A DNA stretch of 57,164 nt from Acidobacteriota bacterium. GTDB lineage: Bacteria > Acidobacteriota > Thermoanaerobaculia > Multivoradales > JBCCEF01. The notes under the pieces were generated by a model that ran no database searches, had not been told where the DNA came from, and saw only the letters and a program-made list of their open reading frames with translations. The position numbers and the translations under genes are program-made. Positions within the stretch are counted from its first letter, which is position 1. Each line of letters begins with the position of its first letter. Below, piece by piece: positions 9,074 through 17,339 of the stretch. The stretch lies in the NCBI GenBank assembly GCA_039028635.1, contig JBCCHV010000041.1:1-57164 (forward strand), read 5' to 3'.

Positions 9074-11463
9074 TCGCCCCAGGGAACCCAGATGTTCTTG
9101 ACCTGCAGCGCCTGGCGCAGGAACTCTTCGCCGGCGCCCTGCTCCGGGTCGTGCCAGTCGCGTCCCGGGTGTGCCATCCAGGTGCGCTTTAGGTTGCCGA
9201 TCGAGGCCGCCTCGAGGGCGCCGTGGCCGCTCTGCGGACCGAAGTACCACAGGCCGTCGACGTCGTCGTGGTCGGCGAGGACGGCGGCGAGGCCGTCCCT
9301 CTCGCCGGTCACGATATTGATCACGCCGGCCGGGACGTCGGAGGTGTCGAAGACCTGGTAGAGGTCCGTTGCCGCCAGGGGGTGGGCTTCGGACGGCAGG
9401 GTGATCACCGTATTGCCCATCGCGATCGCCGGAGCGACGGCCGAGGTGAAGGCGAGCAGCGGGGCGTGATCCGGGCAGACGATGCCGATGGTGCCGAGGG
9501 GCTCGTGGACGGCGAAGGTGAAGTTGCGGATCGGCACCGCCTGCACCGTACCGGCGTACTTGTCGGCCCAGCCGGCCCACAAGAACCAGCGCTCGATGCT
9601 GCGGTCGACCTCGGCTTCGGCGGCGGCGCTCGCGGCACCGGTCATGGCGCTCAGGCGGCGGACCAGCTCGGCCTTGCGCGGCGCGAGGTTCTCGGCAATG
9701 TAGAACAGGATCTGGGCTCGCAGGTGGGCGCTGGCTTTGGCCCAGCCGGTACCGGCCTTGCGCGCCGCGGCGACCGCGTTGCGGAGATCCTTGCGGTTTC
9801 CTTCGCCGACCTCGCCGAGGCGCTCACCGCCGGGCCCTGCGACGACCCGGCTGTAGCCGCCATCGGGGCGCGCCTGCCGACCGCCGATATACATCTTGGC
9901 GGTGCGATCGATGGTGGGAACGCCGCTGGCGGAGGGCTCTGCCGGGTCGCTGCTCGGTATCGCCGAGGGGGCGGGGGCGGTTTTCGCCACCTCCCCGTGC
10001 CAGGCCGGCTGCACATACTCCCAAAGACCTTCGAAGCCTCCTTCGCGTCCGAAGCCGCTTTCTCGGTAGCCGCCGAAGCCGGCGGCGGCGTCGAACTGGT
10101 TGGTGCAGTTGACCCACAGGGTGCCGGCCTTGATCTTGGCGGCCACCTGCAGCGCCAGGTTGATGTTTTCGGTCCAGACGCTGCCGGCGAGTCCATAGCG
10201 GGTGTTGTTGGCCAGGGCGACGGCCTCTTCCGGCGTTCGGAAGGTCATCGCCACCAACACCGGCCCGAAGATCTCCTCCTGGGCGACGGTGGCCGCCGGC
10301 TCGACCCCGGTGAGCAGGGTCGGTGGATAGAAGTAGCCGTCGGCCGGGCAGCTCTCGGCAGGCTGCCAGAGCTCGGCTCCTTCCTCCACCCCGCGGGCCA
10401 CCAGGGAACGGATGCGCTCGAGCTGCACCGGCGCGACCACCGCACCGACGTCGATCGCCTTGTCGAGGGGATCTCCCAGACGAAGAGTCTCCATCCGTCG
10501 GCGAAGCTTGTCGTAGAAACGCTCCGCAACGCCCTCGTGGACCAGCAGCCGTGAGCCGGCGCAGCACACCTCGCCCTGGTTGAACCAGATGGCGTCGACC
10601 ACCCCTTCGACGGCGCCGTCGAGGTCGGCGTCGTCGAACACCACGAAGGGCGACTTGCCGCCGAGCTCTAGCGAGATCTTCTTGCCGCTGCCGGCGGTGG
10701 CCCGCCGAATCAGGCGACCCACCTCGGTGGAACCGGTGAAGGCGATCTTGTCGACGTCCGGATGCTGCACGATGAGCTCGCCGGTGGCACCATCGCCGGT
10801 CACCAGGTTGACCACCCCGGGGGGCAGGCCGACGGCCTGGCAGATCTCTCCAAAGGCGACCGCCGACAGGCTGGTGAGCTCGGCCGGCTTGAGCACGACC
10901 GTGTTGCCGGTGGCGAGGGCCGGCGCGATCTTCCAGGCCAGCATGAGGAGCGGAAAGTTCCACGGAATGATCTGCCCGGCGACTCCCAGGGGGCGCCACT
11001 GGGGTTGCTTCTGATCGAGGATCTGGGCCCAGCCGGCGTGGTGGTAGAAGTGGCGTGCCGCCAGCGGCACGTCGAGGTCGCGGCTCTCGCGAATCGGTTT
11101 GCCGTTGTCGAGGGTTTCGAGCACCGCCAGCAGGCGCGAAGTCTTCTGGATCTGGCGCGCGATGGCGTAGAGGTAGCGCGCCCGGCCGTGGCCGCCGAGG
11201 GCCCACCAAGCTGGCTGAGCGTCGCGCGCCGCTTTGACCGCCGCATCGACTTCCTGTTGACCGCAAAGCAGCACCTGGCCGAGCGACCGGCCGCTGCCCG
11301 GTGAGAAGGTTTCGAGCTCGCCGCCGCTGGTGTCGCGGTGGAACTCGCCGGCGATCATCGGGCCGAAGCGGCCCTCGCGCCGGGCGATCCATTGGTCGGC
11401 GCTGCCGGCCGACTCCGGTGCCGGACCGTAGTCCATGGATTCGAAGATCTCGGCGATGGTCAT
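9070..11463 (-). CDS. ALDH16-type aldehyde dehydrogenase with catalytic and pseudo-catalytic domains
   Basis: This 797-residue protein contains two aldehyde-dehydrogenase folds. The first (about 1-480) is complete: Asn169 in PWNF, Glu266 in LELGGK and nucleophile Cys300 in NQGEVCCAGSR. The second (about 520-797) keeps the ALDH N-terminal topology (GxxGIVCPDHAPLL, GNTVITLPSE) but ends early and has neither LELGGK nor a catalytic Cys. This matches the known ALDH16 architecture, where the second domain is structural. It should oxidise an aldehyde with NAD(P)+. Its place directly after deoC suggests acetaldehyde or another product of deoxyribose-phosphate cleavage. GGGAGAGG precedes the ATG. It overlaps the monooxygenase gene by four bases. 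Confidence 0.88.
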   Translation of the reverse strand: MTIAEIFESMDYGPAPESAGSADQWIARREGRFGPMIAGEFHRDTSGGELETFSPGSGRSLGQVLLCGQQEVDAAVKAARDAQPAWWALGGHGRARYLYAIARQIQKTSRLLAVLETLDNGKPIRESRDLDVPLAARHFYHHAGWAQILDQKQPQWRPLGVAGQIIPWNFPLLMLAWKIAPALATGNTVVLKPAELTSLSAVAFGEICQAVGLPPGVVNLVTGDGATGELIVQHPDVDKIAFTGSTEVGRLIRRATAGSGKKISLELGGKSPFVVFDDADLDGAVEGVVDAIWFNQGEVCCAGSRLLVHEGVAERFYDKLRRRMETLRLGDPLDKAIDVGAVVAPVQLERIRSLVARGVEEGAELWQPAESCPADGYFYPPTLLTGVEPAATVAQEEIFGPVLVAMTFRTPEEAVALANNTRYGLAGSVWTENINLALQVAAKIKAGTLWVNCTNQFDAAAGFGGYRESGFGREGGFEGLWEYVQPAWHGEVAKTAPAPSAIPSSDPAEPSASGVPTIDRTAKMYIGGRQARPDGGYSRVVAGPGGERLGEVGEGNRKDLRNAVAAARKAGTGWAKASAHLRAQILFYIAENLAPRKAELVRRLSAMTGAASAAAEAEVDRSIERWFLWAGWADKYAGTVQAVPIRNFTFAVHEPLGTIGIVCPDHAPLLAFTSAVAPAIAMGNTVITLPSEAHPLAATDLYQVFDTSDVPAGVINIVTGERDGLAAVLADHDDVDGLWYFGPQSGHGALEAASIGNLKRTWMAHPGRDWHDPEQGAGEEFLRQALQVKNIWVPWGE

Positions 11464-11496
11464 CGACCTCTCCCGTTTGGTGTCTTCAGGCGGCGA

Positions 11497-12489
11497 TCAA
11501 GCGATCGGATGGCGGAATGCGGCGGAGTAGCGACCGGTGGCGAAGTGCTCGAGCTGGCGCTCGAGGTCGCCGAGCAGGCTGCTGGCGCCGAACCGAAAGC
11601 GGTCGTGGTGCAGCCAGTCATTGCCCAGCTCTTCCTTGATCAGGGCCAGCCAGTCGACCGCCTGGCGGGCTGTCGAGATGCCTCCTGCCGGCTTGAACCC
11701 GATGCGATGGCCGGTGCGTTCGAAGTACTCCCGCAGGGTGCGCACCATCACCAGGCTCACCGGCAAGGTGGCGTTGGACTTCTCTTTGCCGGTGGAGGTC
11801 TTGATGAAGTCGGCACCGGCCATCATCGCGACCAGACTGGCGCGGGCGACGTTGCGCAGGGTGGCGAGCTCGCCGGTGGCGAGAATCGCCTTCAGATGGG
11901 CTGCTCCACAGGCCTCGCGGAAGGACTTGACCTCGTCGTAGAGGGCCTGCCAGTCGCCGTTCAGGACGTGGGCACGGGTGATGACGATGTCGATTTCTTC
12001 GGCGCCCGCCTCGACCGAGGCGTGGATCTCCGCCAGGCGCTGGCGGTAGGGCGAGAGTCCCGCCGGAAACCCCGTGGAGACGGCGCAGACCGGGATTCCC
12101 GAGCCGGCGAGGGCGCGGACGGCAGTGGCGATCATCTCGTGGTAGACGCAGACCGCCGCCACCCGCAGGCCGAGATCGGCGGCGCCCAGGGCCTCGAGTA
12201 GGTCTTGCCTCACCGGCTGGCGGGCCTTGGCGCAAAGGCGGCGAACGCGGCCCGGCGTGTCGTCGCCGGCGAGGGTGGTGAGATCGATACAGGTGATCGC
12301 TCGCAGCTGCCAGGCGGCTTGCCAGTCTTTCTTCACGGAGCGGCGCTTCGGCATGGTCGCGGCGCGCCGCTCGACGGCACTGGTGTTGACCCGCAGGTCA
12401 CCGACCCAGCCCAGGTCGAGGGGCATGCCGGGATTGCGCAGCTCCGCGTGATCGGAGGAGGAATGGTCTCGGATGTTTCGAACGGTCAT
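11497..12489 (-). CDS. deoC: Deoxyribose-phosphate aldolase (long, eukaryote-like type)
   Basis: This 330-residue class I aldolase converts 2-deoxy-D-ribose 5-phosphate to glyceraldehyde 3-phosphate and acetaldehyde. The Schiff-base lysine is Lys230 in DFIKTSTGK, and the second active-site lysine is Lys266 in GFKPAGGI. STGFPAG and AEEIDIVI are also typical. With about 70 extra N-terminal residues it is longer than the Escherichia coli enzyme and nearer the animal DERA length. It heads the minus-strand operon deoC - ALDH16 - monooxygenase (33 bases to the next start), consistent with nucleoside catabolism in which the dehydrogenase removes the acetaldehyde. Confidence 0.92.
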   Translation of the reverse strand: MTVRNIRDHSSSDHAELRNPGMPLDLGWVGDLRVNTSAVERRAATMPKRRSVKKDWQAAWQLRAITCIDLTTLAGDDTPGRVRRLCAKARQPVRQDLLEALGAADLGLRVAAVCVYHEMIATAVRALAGSGIPVCAVSTGFPAGLSPYRQRLAEIHASVEAGAEEIDIVITRAHVLNGDWQALYDEVKSFREACGAAHLKAILATGELATLRNVARASLVAMMAGADFIKTSTGKEKSNATLPVSLVMVRTLREYFERTGHRIGFKPAGGISTARQAVDWLALIKEELGNDWLHHDRFRFGASSLLGDLERQLEHFATGRYSAAFRHPIA

Positions 12490-12513
12490 GGCGCAGTCTT
12501 CGAGTGAGAGGGC

Positions 12514-12542
12514 AGCCTATCAGCGAGCCGAGGGTCGGTCCA
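12514..12542 (-). promoter_or_regulatory. Candidate promoter of the deoC operon
   Basis: On the minus strand TGGACC (12537-12542) is followed after exactly 17 bases by TAGGCT (12514-12519), 24 bases upstream of the deoC ATG. The boxes match the sigma-70 consensus only partly (4/6 and 3/6). Confidence 0.4.
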
Positions 12543-12578
12543 GAAGCCCGCCGACCGTTGCCAATTCGCCGCCTGCCA

Positions 12579-12607
12579 TGGACTCGATCGGAGAAAGCGG
12601 ATATCAT
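12579..12607 (+). promoter_or_regulatory. Candidate promoter of the cold-shock gene
   Basis: TGGACT (12579-12584), a 17-base spacer and TATCAT (12602-12607) form a sigma-70-like promoter. It would start RNA near 12614, immediately before the first leader hairpin. Confidence 0.45.
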
Positions 12608-12618
12608 GGGCTCACTTG

Positions 12619-12660
12619 GGGCGGCTGACCTCGATCTCGAGGTCACCGCCCTTTTATCTT
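12619..12660 (+). terminator. Terminator-like hairpin (attenuator) at the start of the csp leader
   Basis: GGGCGG plus TGACCTCGA (12619-12634) pair with TCGAGGTCA plus CCGCCC (12637-12651), with a single bulged C. TTTTATCTT follows. This is a strong intrinsic-terminator shape on the plus strand. No plus-strand gene lies upstream to be terminated, so attenuation of the csp transcript is the likely role. Confidence 0.6.
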
Positions 12661-12746
12661 GTGGCCGATGACGGCCACGTTCTGCGCGAGGTGACTCGCG
12701 TGCAGACCAGCAGTCGGCAAGTGCGTTTCGATCGTAGCTCCGACTG
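12661..12746 (+). promoter_or_regulatory. Structured 5' leader of the cold-shock mRNA
   Basis: Three further hairpins follow the attenuator. GTGGCCG/CGGCCAC (12661-12678) has an ATGA loop. TCTGCGCGAG pairs with CTCGC-GCAGA (12681-12706) with a two-base bulge. CAGTCGG/CCGACTG (12711-12746) closes a 22-base loop. A clear AAGGAG-type ribosome binding site (12755-12760) then precedes the ATG. Long structured leaders that refold in the cold are known for cspA of E. coli; the same role here is inferred. Confidence 0.5.
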
Positions 12747-12767
12747 GTTAGAAAAAGGAGCGCAGCG

Positions 12768-12974
12768 ATGCGTACAAAAGGTATTGTGAAGTGGTTCAAC
12801 GATCAGAAGGGCTTCGGCTTCATCACTCCGGAAGATGGCGGCAAGGACTGCTTCGTCCATCACAAGTCGATCGAGGGTGAAGGCTTCAAGACCCTGGCCG
12901 AAGGTGCCCGTGTCGAGTTCGACGTCGTCCAGGGCCAGAAGGGCCCGGCGGCCGAGAAGGTCGTCACCATCTAG
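12768..12974 (+). CDS. csp: Cold-shock domain protein (CspA family)
   Basis: This 68-residue single-domain OB-fold protein has both nucleic-acid-binding motifs: RNP1 KGFGFITP (about residues 15-22) and RNP2-like CFVHH (about 28-32). The length is typical. It binds single-stranded RNA and DNA and acts as an RNA chaperone, often induced by cold or growth transition. GGAG lies 7 bases before the ATG. The gene sits between a leader of four consecutive hairpins and a strong terminator, so it is a monocistronic unit with marked post-transcriptional control. Confidence 0.95.
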   Translation: MRTKGIVKWFNDQKGFGFITPEDGGKDCFVHHKSIEGEGFKTLAEGARVEFDVVQGQKGPAAEKVVTI

Positions 12975-13003
12975 CACTGTCGGCTCGCAAGATGTTGCCA
13001 GAA

Positions 13004-13031
13004 AGGCCGTCCCTGCGGGGGCGGCCTTTTT
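13004..13031 (+). terminator. Intrinsic terminator of csp
   Basis: GGCCGTCCC pairs with GGGGCGGCC around a TGCG loop, followed by TTTTT, 30 bases after the csp stop. Confidence 0.85.
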
Positions 13032-13162
13032 CGTGCCCGCGATCTGGTCCGCCCGGCTGTCGCACCGCTCCCGCCGAGGGCGGGCTTGTCCGGTTGGGCC
13101 TCGCCTTTGCGTTCTTTTCGACCGAGGAGGCCATTCCATGGTCGCGAAAGGAGAGTGTTGTG

Positions 13163-13711
13163 ATGCGAGATGACCTGCCGAAGTCCGGCCTGCTGGCCAC
13201 GCTTCTTGTTCTGCTACTCGCCATCGGCTGCCAGGAGGGCTCCCCTGCTGGCGGGGCCCGGGCCGGAGCCGGTGCCGAAGTGGTGGGTGCGATGACCGTC
13301 ACCGGCGACATCGAACGGCGCCTGGAGCTGACCTCCAGCCGCCTCGACCCGGCCGGCTTCATGCCCGAGGGCACCGAGAGCCTGCAGCTCGTCTTCCGTG
13401 GCGACGACCCCGAGTGGCCCGGGGCTCGGCTCAATCTGATTGCGGTTCCAGTGGACCTCGAGGTCGCCGCCTACGCGCTGAAGAACAGTGACCTCGATGT
13501 CGATCTTCACTTCACCCCGCCGAGCATGGCCGACAATACGGACCGCTTCCGACCCGATGACGGGGCGCTGGCGATCGAGCGCTTTGTCGATGGCAAGTTC
13601 TCGGGCAGGCTCTACTTCGAGGCCGAGGAGTACTCCTTCAAGCCGCGTGACCAGCGTCGTCGGATCCAGGTCGAAGCGACCTTCGAGGGCATTCCGCTGA
13701 TTCGCCCTTGA
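13163..13711 (+). CDS. Small hypothetical lipoprotein
   Basis: This 182-residue protein begins MRDDLPKSGL and has a lipobox LAIGC with Cys23, so it is probably lipidated and anchored in a membrane. The mature part is beta-rich (VVGAMTVTGDIERRLEL, LQLVFRG, GKFSGRLYFEAEEYSF) and lacks known motifs. The frame is open further upstream to 12992, but AAAGGAGAG precedes the ATG at 13163 and a signal peptide starts there, so the shorter form is chosen. Function unknown. Confidence 0.75.
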   Translation: MRDDLPKSGLLATLLVLLLAIGCQEGSPAGGARAGAGAEVVGAMTVTGDIERRLELTSSRLDPAGFMPEGTESLQLVFRGDDPEWPGARLNLIAVPVDLEVAAYALKNSDLDVDLHFTPPSMADNTDRFRPDDGALAIERFVDGKFSGRLYFEAEEYSFKPRDQRRRIQVEATFEGIPLIRP

Positions 13712-13789
13712 TCACGGTCTGTCGAATGCGACGACCCGAGGCTGGTGGACACGATGGCCGTGGCTGGCTCGACAGGTTAGTCTTCGGCC

Positions 13790-14155
13790 ATGACCAAAGA
13801 AGAGTTTCAGCACGAAGTGATCCTCGACCTGCGGGCTCGGGCCCTGGCTTTTCCTGGCGTCGAAGAGGGAGATTCCTGCGTCAAGCGTAGCTTCAAGGTG
13901 CGCAAGAAGGGCTTCCTCTACCTCGGCGAGAAGGCCAACGAGTACAACGTGATGGTCAAGCTGGGGCCGTCCCTCGAGGAAGCCCAGACGCTGGCCGAGA
14001 CCCGACCCGATCGCTGGAGCGTCGGCAAGGGCGGCTGGGGAATCTTCAAGTTCGACCCGGCGGAGCGTCCTCCCGCAGGGGTGCTCGAGCGTTGGCTCGA
14101 AGAGAGCTATCGACTGCAGGCGCCAAAGACGCTGGTGGCTCAGCTCGAGTCCTGA
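13790..14155 (+). CDS. MmcQ/YjbR family protein
   Basis: This 121-residue protein is of the MmcQ/YjbR (CyaY-like fold) family. The typical features are ALAFPGVEEG near the N terminus, KVRKKGFLYLG and LGPSLEEAQTLAE, then a KGGWGIFKF segment. Members are small, often annotated as DNA-binding, and their cellular role is poorly known. There is no ribosome binding site, and a TAGTCT box ends six bases before the ATG, so the mRNA may be leaderless. It overlaps the convergent esterase gene by 16 bases at the 3' end. Confidence 0.8.
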   Translation: MTKEEFQHEVILDLRARALAFPGVEEGDSCVKRSFKVRKKGFLYLGEKANEYNVMVKLGPSLEEAQTLAETRPDRWSVGKGGWGIFKFDPAERPPAGVLERWLEESYRLQAPKTLVAQLES

Positions 14156-14991
14156 CCGGATCCGGCCGGCTCCAGGGCGAAGAGCTGGCGTAGGGCGGTC
14201 CAGGCGGCGGGATGGAAGATGGTGCCGTGGGTTTCGCCGGGGAAGGGCTCGAAGGTCCAGCTCGACGCCGAGACCGCGGCCAGAGCTGCGAGCAGGCGAT
14301 CGAGTCCCTCTTGCATGGCTCCGCCTTCGTCGGCGATGGCCAGAAACAGGTGGCGGTCAGCCGGGCGCGGTCGGCGGAGGGCGCTCGCGGCTCCCTTGGC
14401 GAGTCTTTGGTCGTTCCACCACAGGGAAGGACTGACGGCGACATAGCCCTGGAACATTCGCGGCTGCTCGAGGTAGGTCTCGACCACGAAATGGCCTGCC
14501 AGGGACTCTCCGATCAGAACCGTCTCTCCGGTCACCCGGAACCGGGACTTCACCCAGGGAAGCAGCTCGCGGCCGAGGAAGGTGCGGAACTCGGCGGCGC
14601 CGCCGGCGGTGGGCAGGCGTTGCCTTTCAGCTTCGACGGCCGTCGGCGAGGTCAGATCGTGGTAGCGGTCGATGTTCTCGATGCCCACCACCAGAAACTC
14701 CCGCAGGTTGCGATAGTCGGCGGCGAGGGAGGCGAGACCGGTGATGTGGACGAAGTCCTCCCGCACCCCGCCATCGAGCAGGTAGAGCACCGGGTAATGG
14801 CGTTGCGGCGACTCGTCATAGCTTTTCGGCAGGTAGACGTTGATGCGACGGGTTTGCTCCAGCAGCTTCGATTCCAGCAGGTGGCTGCGGCCGATCTCGA
14901 TCGCCTCGTCGGGCGCAGTTTCGGCGCTCGCGACGCCCGCCAGCGTCGCGGCCAGGAGGAGGAGCGCTACGAGGACGGTGGATTGCTGCAA
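14140..14991 (-). CDS. Exported esterase of the alpha/beta-hydrolase family (Fes/IroE-like)
   Basis: This 283-residue protein has a clear signal peptide (TVLVALLLLAATLAGVASA). Its hydrolase domain resembles the COG2819 group: INVYLPKSY...YPVLYLLDGG at the oxyanion strand, nucleophile Ser163 in GESLAGH, and His in ETHGTIFH near the end. Relatives hydrolyse siderophore esters, S-formylglutathione or xylan acetyl groups; the substrate here is unknown. It probably acts in the periplasm. Confidence 0.82.
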   Translation of the reverse strand: MQQSTVLVALLLLAATLAGVASAETAPDEAIEIGRSHLLESKLLEQTRRINVYLPKSYDESPQRHYPVLYLLDGGVREDFVHITGLASLAADYRNLREFLVVGIENIDRYHDLTSPTAVEAERQRLPTAGGAAEFRTFLGRELLPWVKSRFRVTGETVLIGESLAGHFVVETYLEQPRMFQGYVAVSPSLWWNDQRLAKGAASALRRPRPADRHLFLAIADEGGAMQEGLDRLLAALAAVSASSWTFEPFPGETHGTIFHPAAWTALRQLFALEPAGSGQDSS

Positions 14992-15027
14992 AACGTCTCC
15001 TGATTCGCAACGCCGCGAGCGGAAGGC

Positions 15028-15792
15028 TCAGGAGGTGCGCGAGCGGGGGTAGAAGTAGCGGCGCAGGCCGTGGCGCTCGAAGGGGCGCCACCGGCCTTCC
15101 TCCTGGGCCAAGCGGTCGGCGATGGTGTAGAGCACGACGGGGTTGAAGCCGAGACCGAAGTGGCTGCCCACGACTTCGATGCTCTCGCTGTGCTCGCCGT
15201 GGCGCTCGACACAGCACTGCCAGGCCGTGATGCCGTCGCTGCGCGAGAAGATGGCGGTGCTCGGCACCGGCAGGGGCTCGCTGCGTTGAGCGATGTCCGT
15301 CGGGTCCATCTCGTCGAGCTTGAGGCCGCTGGTGACTTCGAACAGGCGCCACGCCCAGTTGGCCTTCGGGCTGCCGGTGAAGGGGCTGCCGAGGGTGATC
15401 ACCTGGCGCACCGCATCGGGGTTCTCGCGGGCGAGCTCGCGGGCGAAGACACCCCCCAGGCTCCAGCCGATCAGGGTGACCGGCCGGCCGCTGCGTTTGC
15501 GAACCGACGCCAGCCGCGCCGCCATGCGGCGCTCGAGGCCGCGCCGGAGCCCGAGGTTGCGTCCCAGGCGCCAGCGGAAGGGGCGATAGCCGAGGTAATT
15601 GAGGTAACCGCGCAGCGGTTCCGTGGACAGGTCGCTGGCCATGAAGCCGGGCATCACCATCACGCCATGGCCGTCGCCGCGCGGTGCCTTGCGCAGCACC
15701 GGCAGAGCGAACACCGAGGCGGCGGCTTCGTAGACCGCTCGCGGCTCGAGCATCAGCCACAGCGGCGACGGCGGGCGAATCGGTTCGGTCAT
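15028..15792 (-). CDS. Alpha/beta hydrolase (lipase-like), coupled to a WS/DGAT gene
   Basis: This 254-residue cytoplasmic protein has a lipase-type nucleophile elbow GWSLGG (Ser111), an early VMVMPGF oxyanion segment, ITLGSPFTGS after the nucleophile and SHFGLGFNP near the C-terminal His. Its ATG overlaps the stop of the acyltransferase gene as ATGA, so the two are translated together. A role in turnover or remodelling of the neutral lipid made by that enzyme is inferred from this coupling. Confidence 0.8.
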   Translation of the reverse strand: MTEPIRPPSPLWLMLEPRAVYEAAASVFALPVLRKAPRGDGHGVMVMPGFMASDLSTEPLRGYLNYLGYRPFRWRLGRNLGLRRGLERRMAARLASVRKRSGRPVTLIGWSLGGVFARELARENPDAVRQVITLGSPFTGSPKANWAWRLFEVTSGLKLDEMDPTDIAQRSEPLPVPSTAIFSRSDGITAWQCCVERHGEHSESIEVVGSHFGLGFNPVVLYTIADRLAQEEGRWRPFERHGLRRYFYPRSRTS

Positions 15793-17243
15793 CGGGTCTC
15801 CTCGCTGGCGGACACCGCCGCTTCGAGCTCGTCGAGAGACTCGGAGAGGGCGTTGGTGAAGAACTCGACATCGGGCATCAGGCGGCGGCAGGCGGTGACG
15901 CCTATGCCGAGACCGCCGTCATAGCTGAAGATCGCCAGCAGGAGACCGATACCGTCGAACAGCGGCGCCGTGCCGAGGTGCGACAGCATGCGTGAGCCGC
16001 CCAGGTAGAGCGGTACCTGCGGCCCAGGAACGTTGGTGATGACGACATTGAAGGCCGGCCGATGGAGACGCGCGGCGCCCATGCCGGTGTAGAGCCGAGC
16101 GGCCAGGGCGGCGACCGAAAAGGGCACGAAATTGCTGTAGTCGGTGAGCGTGTCGGCACCGATGGCGCGATGGTAGCTCTTGCTGCCGACGGCATCGCGG
16201 TGAATCGCCTGCAGGCGCTCGAGGGGAGCCGGCAGGTGAGTCGCGAGGGGCACCAGCATGGCCGAGACGCGATTGCCGAGGGAGCTCTTCTCGTCGTCGC
16301 CGCGCACCGAGATTGGCGCCATCGCGACCAGGGGATCCTCCGGCAGAGCGTCGTGCTCGCCGAGGTAGCGGCGCAGGGCACCGGAGCAGATGGTGAGCAC
16401 GACATCGTTGACGGTGGCCCCCTCGATGCGTCCCTTGAGTGCCTTGATGCGGTCGAGCGGCAGGGTGACGCCGTCCCAGGAACGCAGCTTGCCAACCGGC
16501 TGGTTGAGGGGCGTGCGGGGAGCGGAGAAGGGCACCGGCGGCGGTTTGATCCGGCGCAGGGCGAGCAGCGCTCCGGAGCCGGCCAAGCCCTTGACTGTGC
16601 GGCCGACGGCCTTGGCGAGGCCGAGGGGCTTGCCGATGGCGCGCTTGCCGGTGGCGAGCAGCAGCTCGAGGTCGGAGGGGGCGTTGGTGGGGCGCCAGGG
16701 CGGCCGCTCCGGCTCGGGACCGGGCTCGGGGCTGAGGTCGAAGAGAGCCCCGAGGATCTCGGCACCGGAAACACCGTCGACGGCGGCGTGGTGCATTTTG
16801 GAGATCAACGCCACGGCCCCCGGCGGCGTTTCCGGCAGGTCGCCGAGGCCGTCGATGAAGAGGATCTCCCACAGCGGCCGCGAGCGGTCGAGGGGCTGGG
16901 CGATCTCGTGCGCCATCAGGGAGCGCAATTGCGCCCAGCCGCCGGGTTCGGCGAGGCTCGTGTGATGGAGATGATGATCGAGGTCGAAGGCCTCGTCGTC
17001 GACCCAGGACGGGCTGCCCAGGCCGGTCGGATCCTGCACCAGCCGCTGTCGCAGAATGGGCACCCGCAAGACGCGCCGCTCCAGGCGTCGGCGAAAGGTG
17101 GCGAAGTCGAAGGGACCCTCGGCGGTGTGACCTTCCATCAGGATCAGGGAGCCGATGTGCATCGGCGAACGCTCGTTCTCGAGATAGAGAAACGCGGCGT
17201 CGAGGCCGAGCAGGGCGGGGCTCTTCGAGGTCACTCGCGCCAA
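15789..17243 (-). CDS. Wax ester synthase/diacylglycerol acyltransferase (WS/DGAT)
   Basis: This 484-residue protein is full length for the bacterial WS/DGAT family. The catalytic HHxxxDG motif is at residues 151-157 (HHAAVDG), and the family's N-terminal PMHIGSL and C-terminal NVPGPQVPLYLGG segments are present. It joins acyl-CoA to long-chain alcohols or diacylglycerol, making wax esters or triacylglycerol as carbon stores at the inner membrane. It overlaps the downstream lipase-like gene by four bases. Confidence 0.93.
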   Translation of the reverse strand: MARVTSKSPALLGLDAAFLYLENERSPMHIGSLILMEGHTAEGPFDFATFRRRLERRVLRVPILRQRLVQDPTGLGSPSWVDDEAFDLDHHLHHTSLAEPGGWAQLRSLMAHEIAQPLDRSRPLWEILFIDGLGDLPETPPGAVALISKMHHAAVDGVSGAEILGALFDLSPEPGPEPERPPWRPTNAPSDLELLLATGKRAIGKPLGLAKAVGRTVKGLAGSGALLALRRIKPPPVPFSAPRTPLNQPVGKLRSWDGVTLPLDRIKALKGRIEGATVNDVVLTICSGALRRYLGEHDALPEDPLVAMAPISVRGDDEKSSLGNRVSAMLVPLATHLPAPLERLQAIHRDAVGSKSYHRAIGADTLTDYSNFVPFSVAALAARLYTGMGAARLHRPAFNVVITNVPGPQVPLYLGGSRMLSHLGTAPLFDGIGLLLAIFSYDGGLGIGVTACRRLMPDVEFFTNALSESLDELEAAVSASEETR

Positions 17244-17297
17244 GATAGCAGACTCCGAAGACTCTCCCGTCTTTCGATACCAGGCCGCTGACTCTGC

Positions 17298-17303
17298 TAG
17301 GCT
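17298..17303 (+). promoter_or_regulatory. TAGGCT -10-like box before the aminotransferase gene
   Basis: TAGGCT at 17298-17303 is followed by a leader of about 30 bases with TGGAG before the GTG at 17340. No good -35 element is visible at 16-18 bases. Confidence 0.3.
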
Positions 17304-17339
17304 TGGAGTTCACTTTCGACTTTTTGGAGAGCTGCGCGC

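Noticed and set aside
12992-13162. Longer N terminus for the lipoprotein gene
   Set aside because: The extension begins inside the csp terminator and lacks a ribosome binding site, while the ATG at 13163 starts a clean lipoprotein signal.
14816-15871. 351-codon minus-strand frame over the lipase-like and esterase genes
   Set aside because: Arg/Pro/Ala-rich composition typical of a shadow frame in GC-rich DNA; the real genes lie in other frames.
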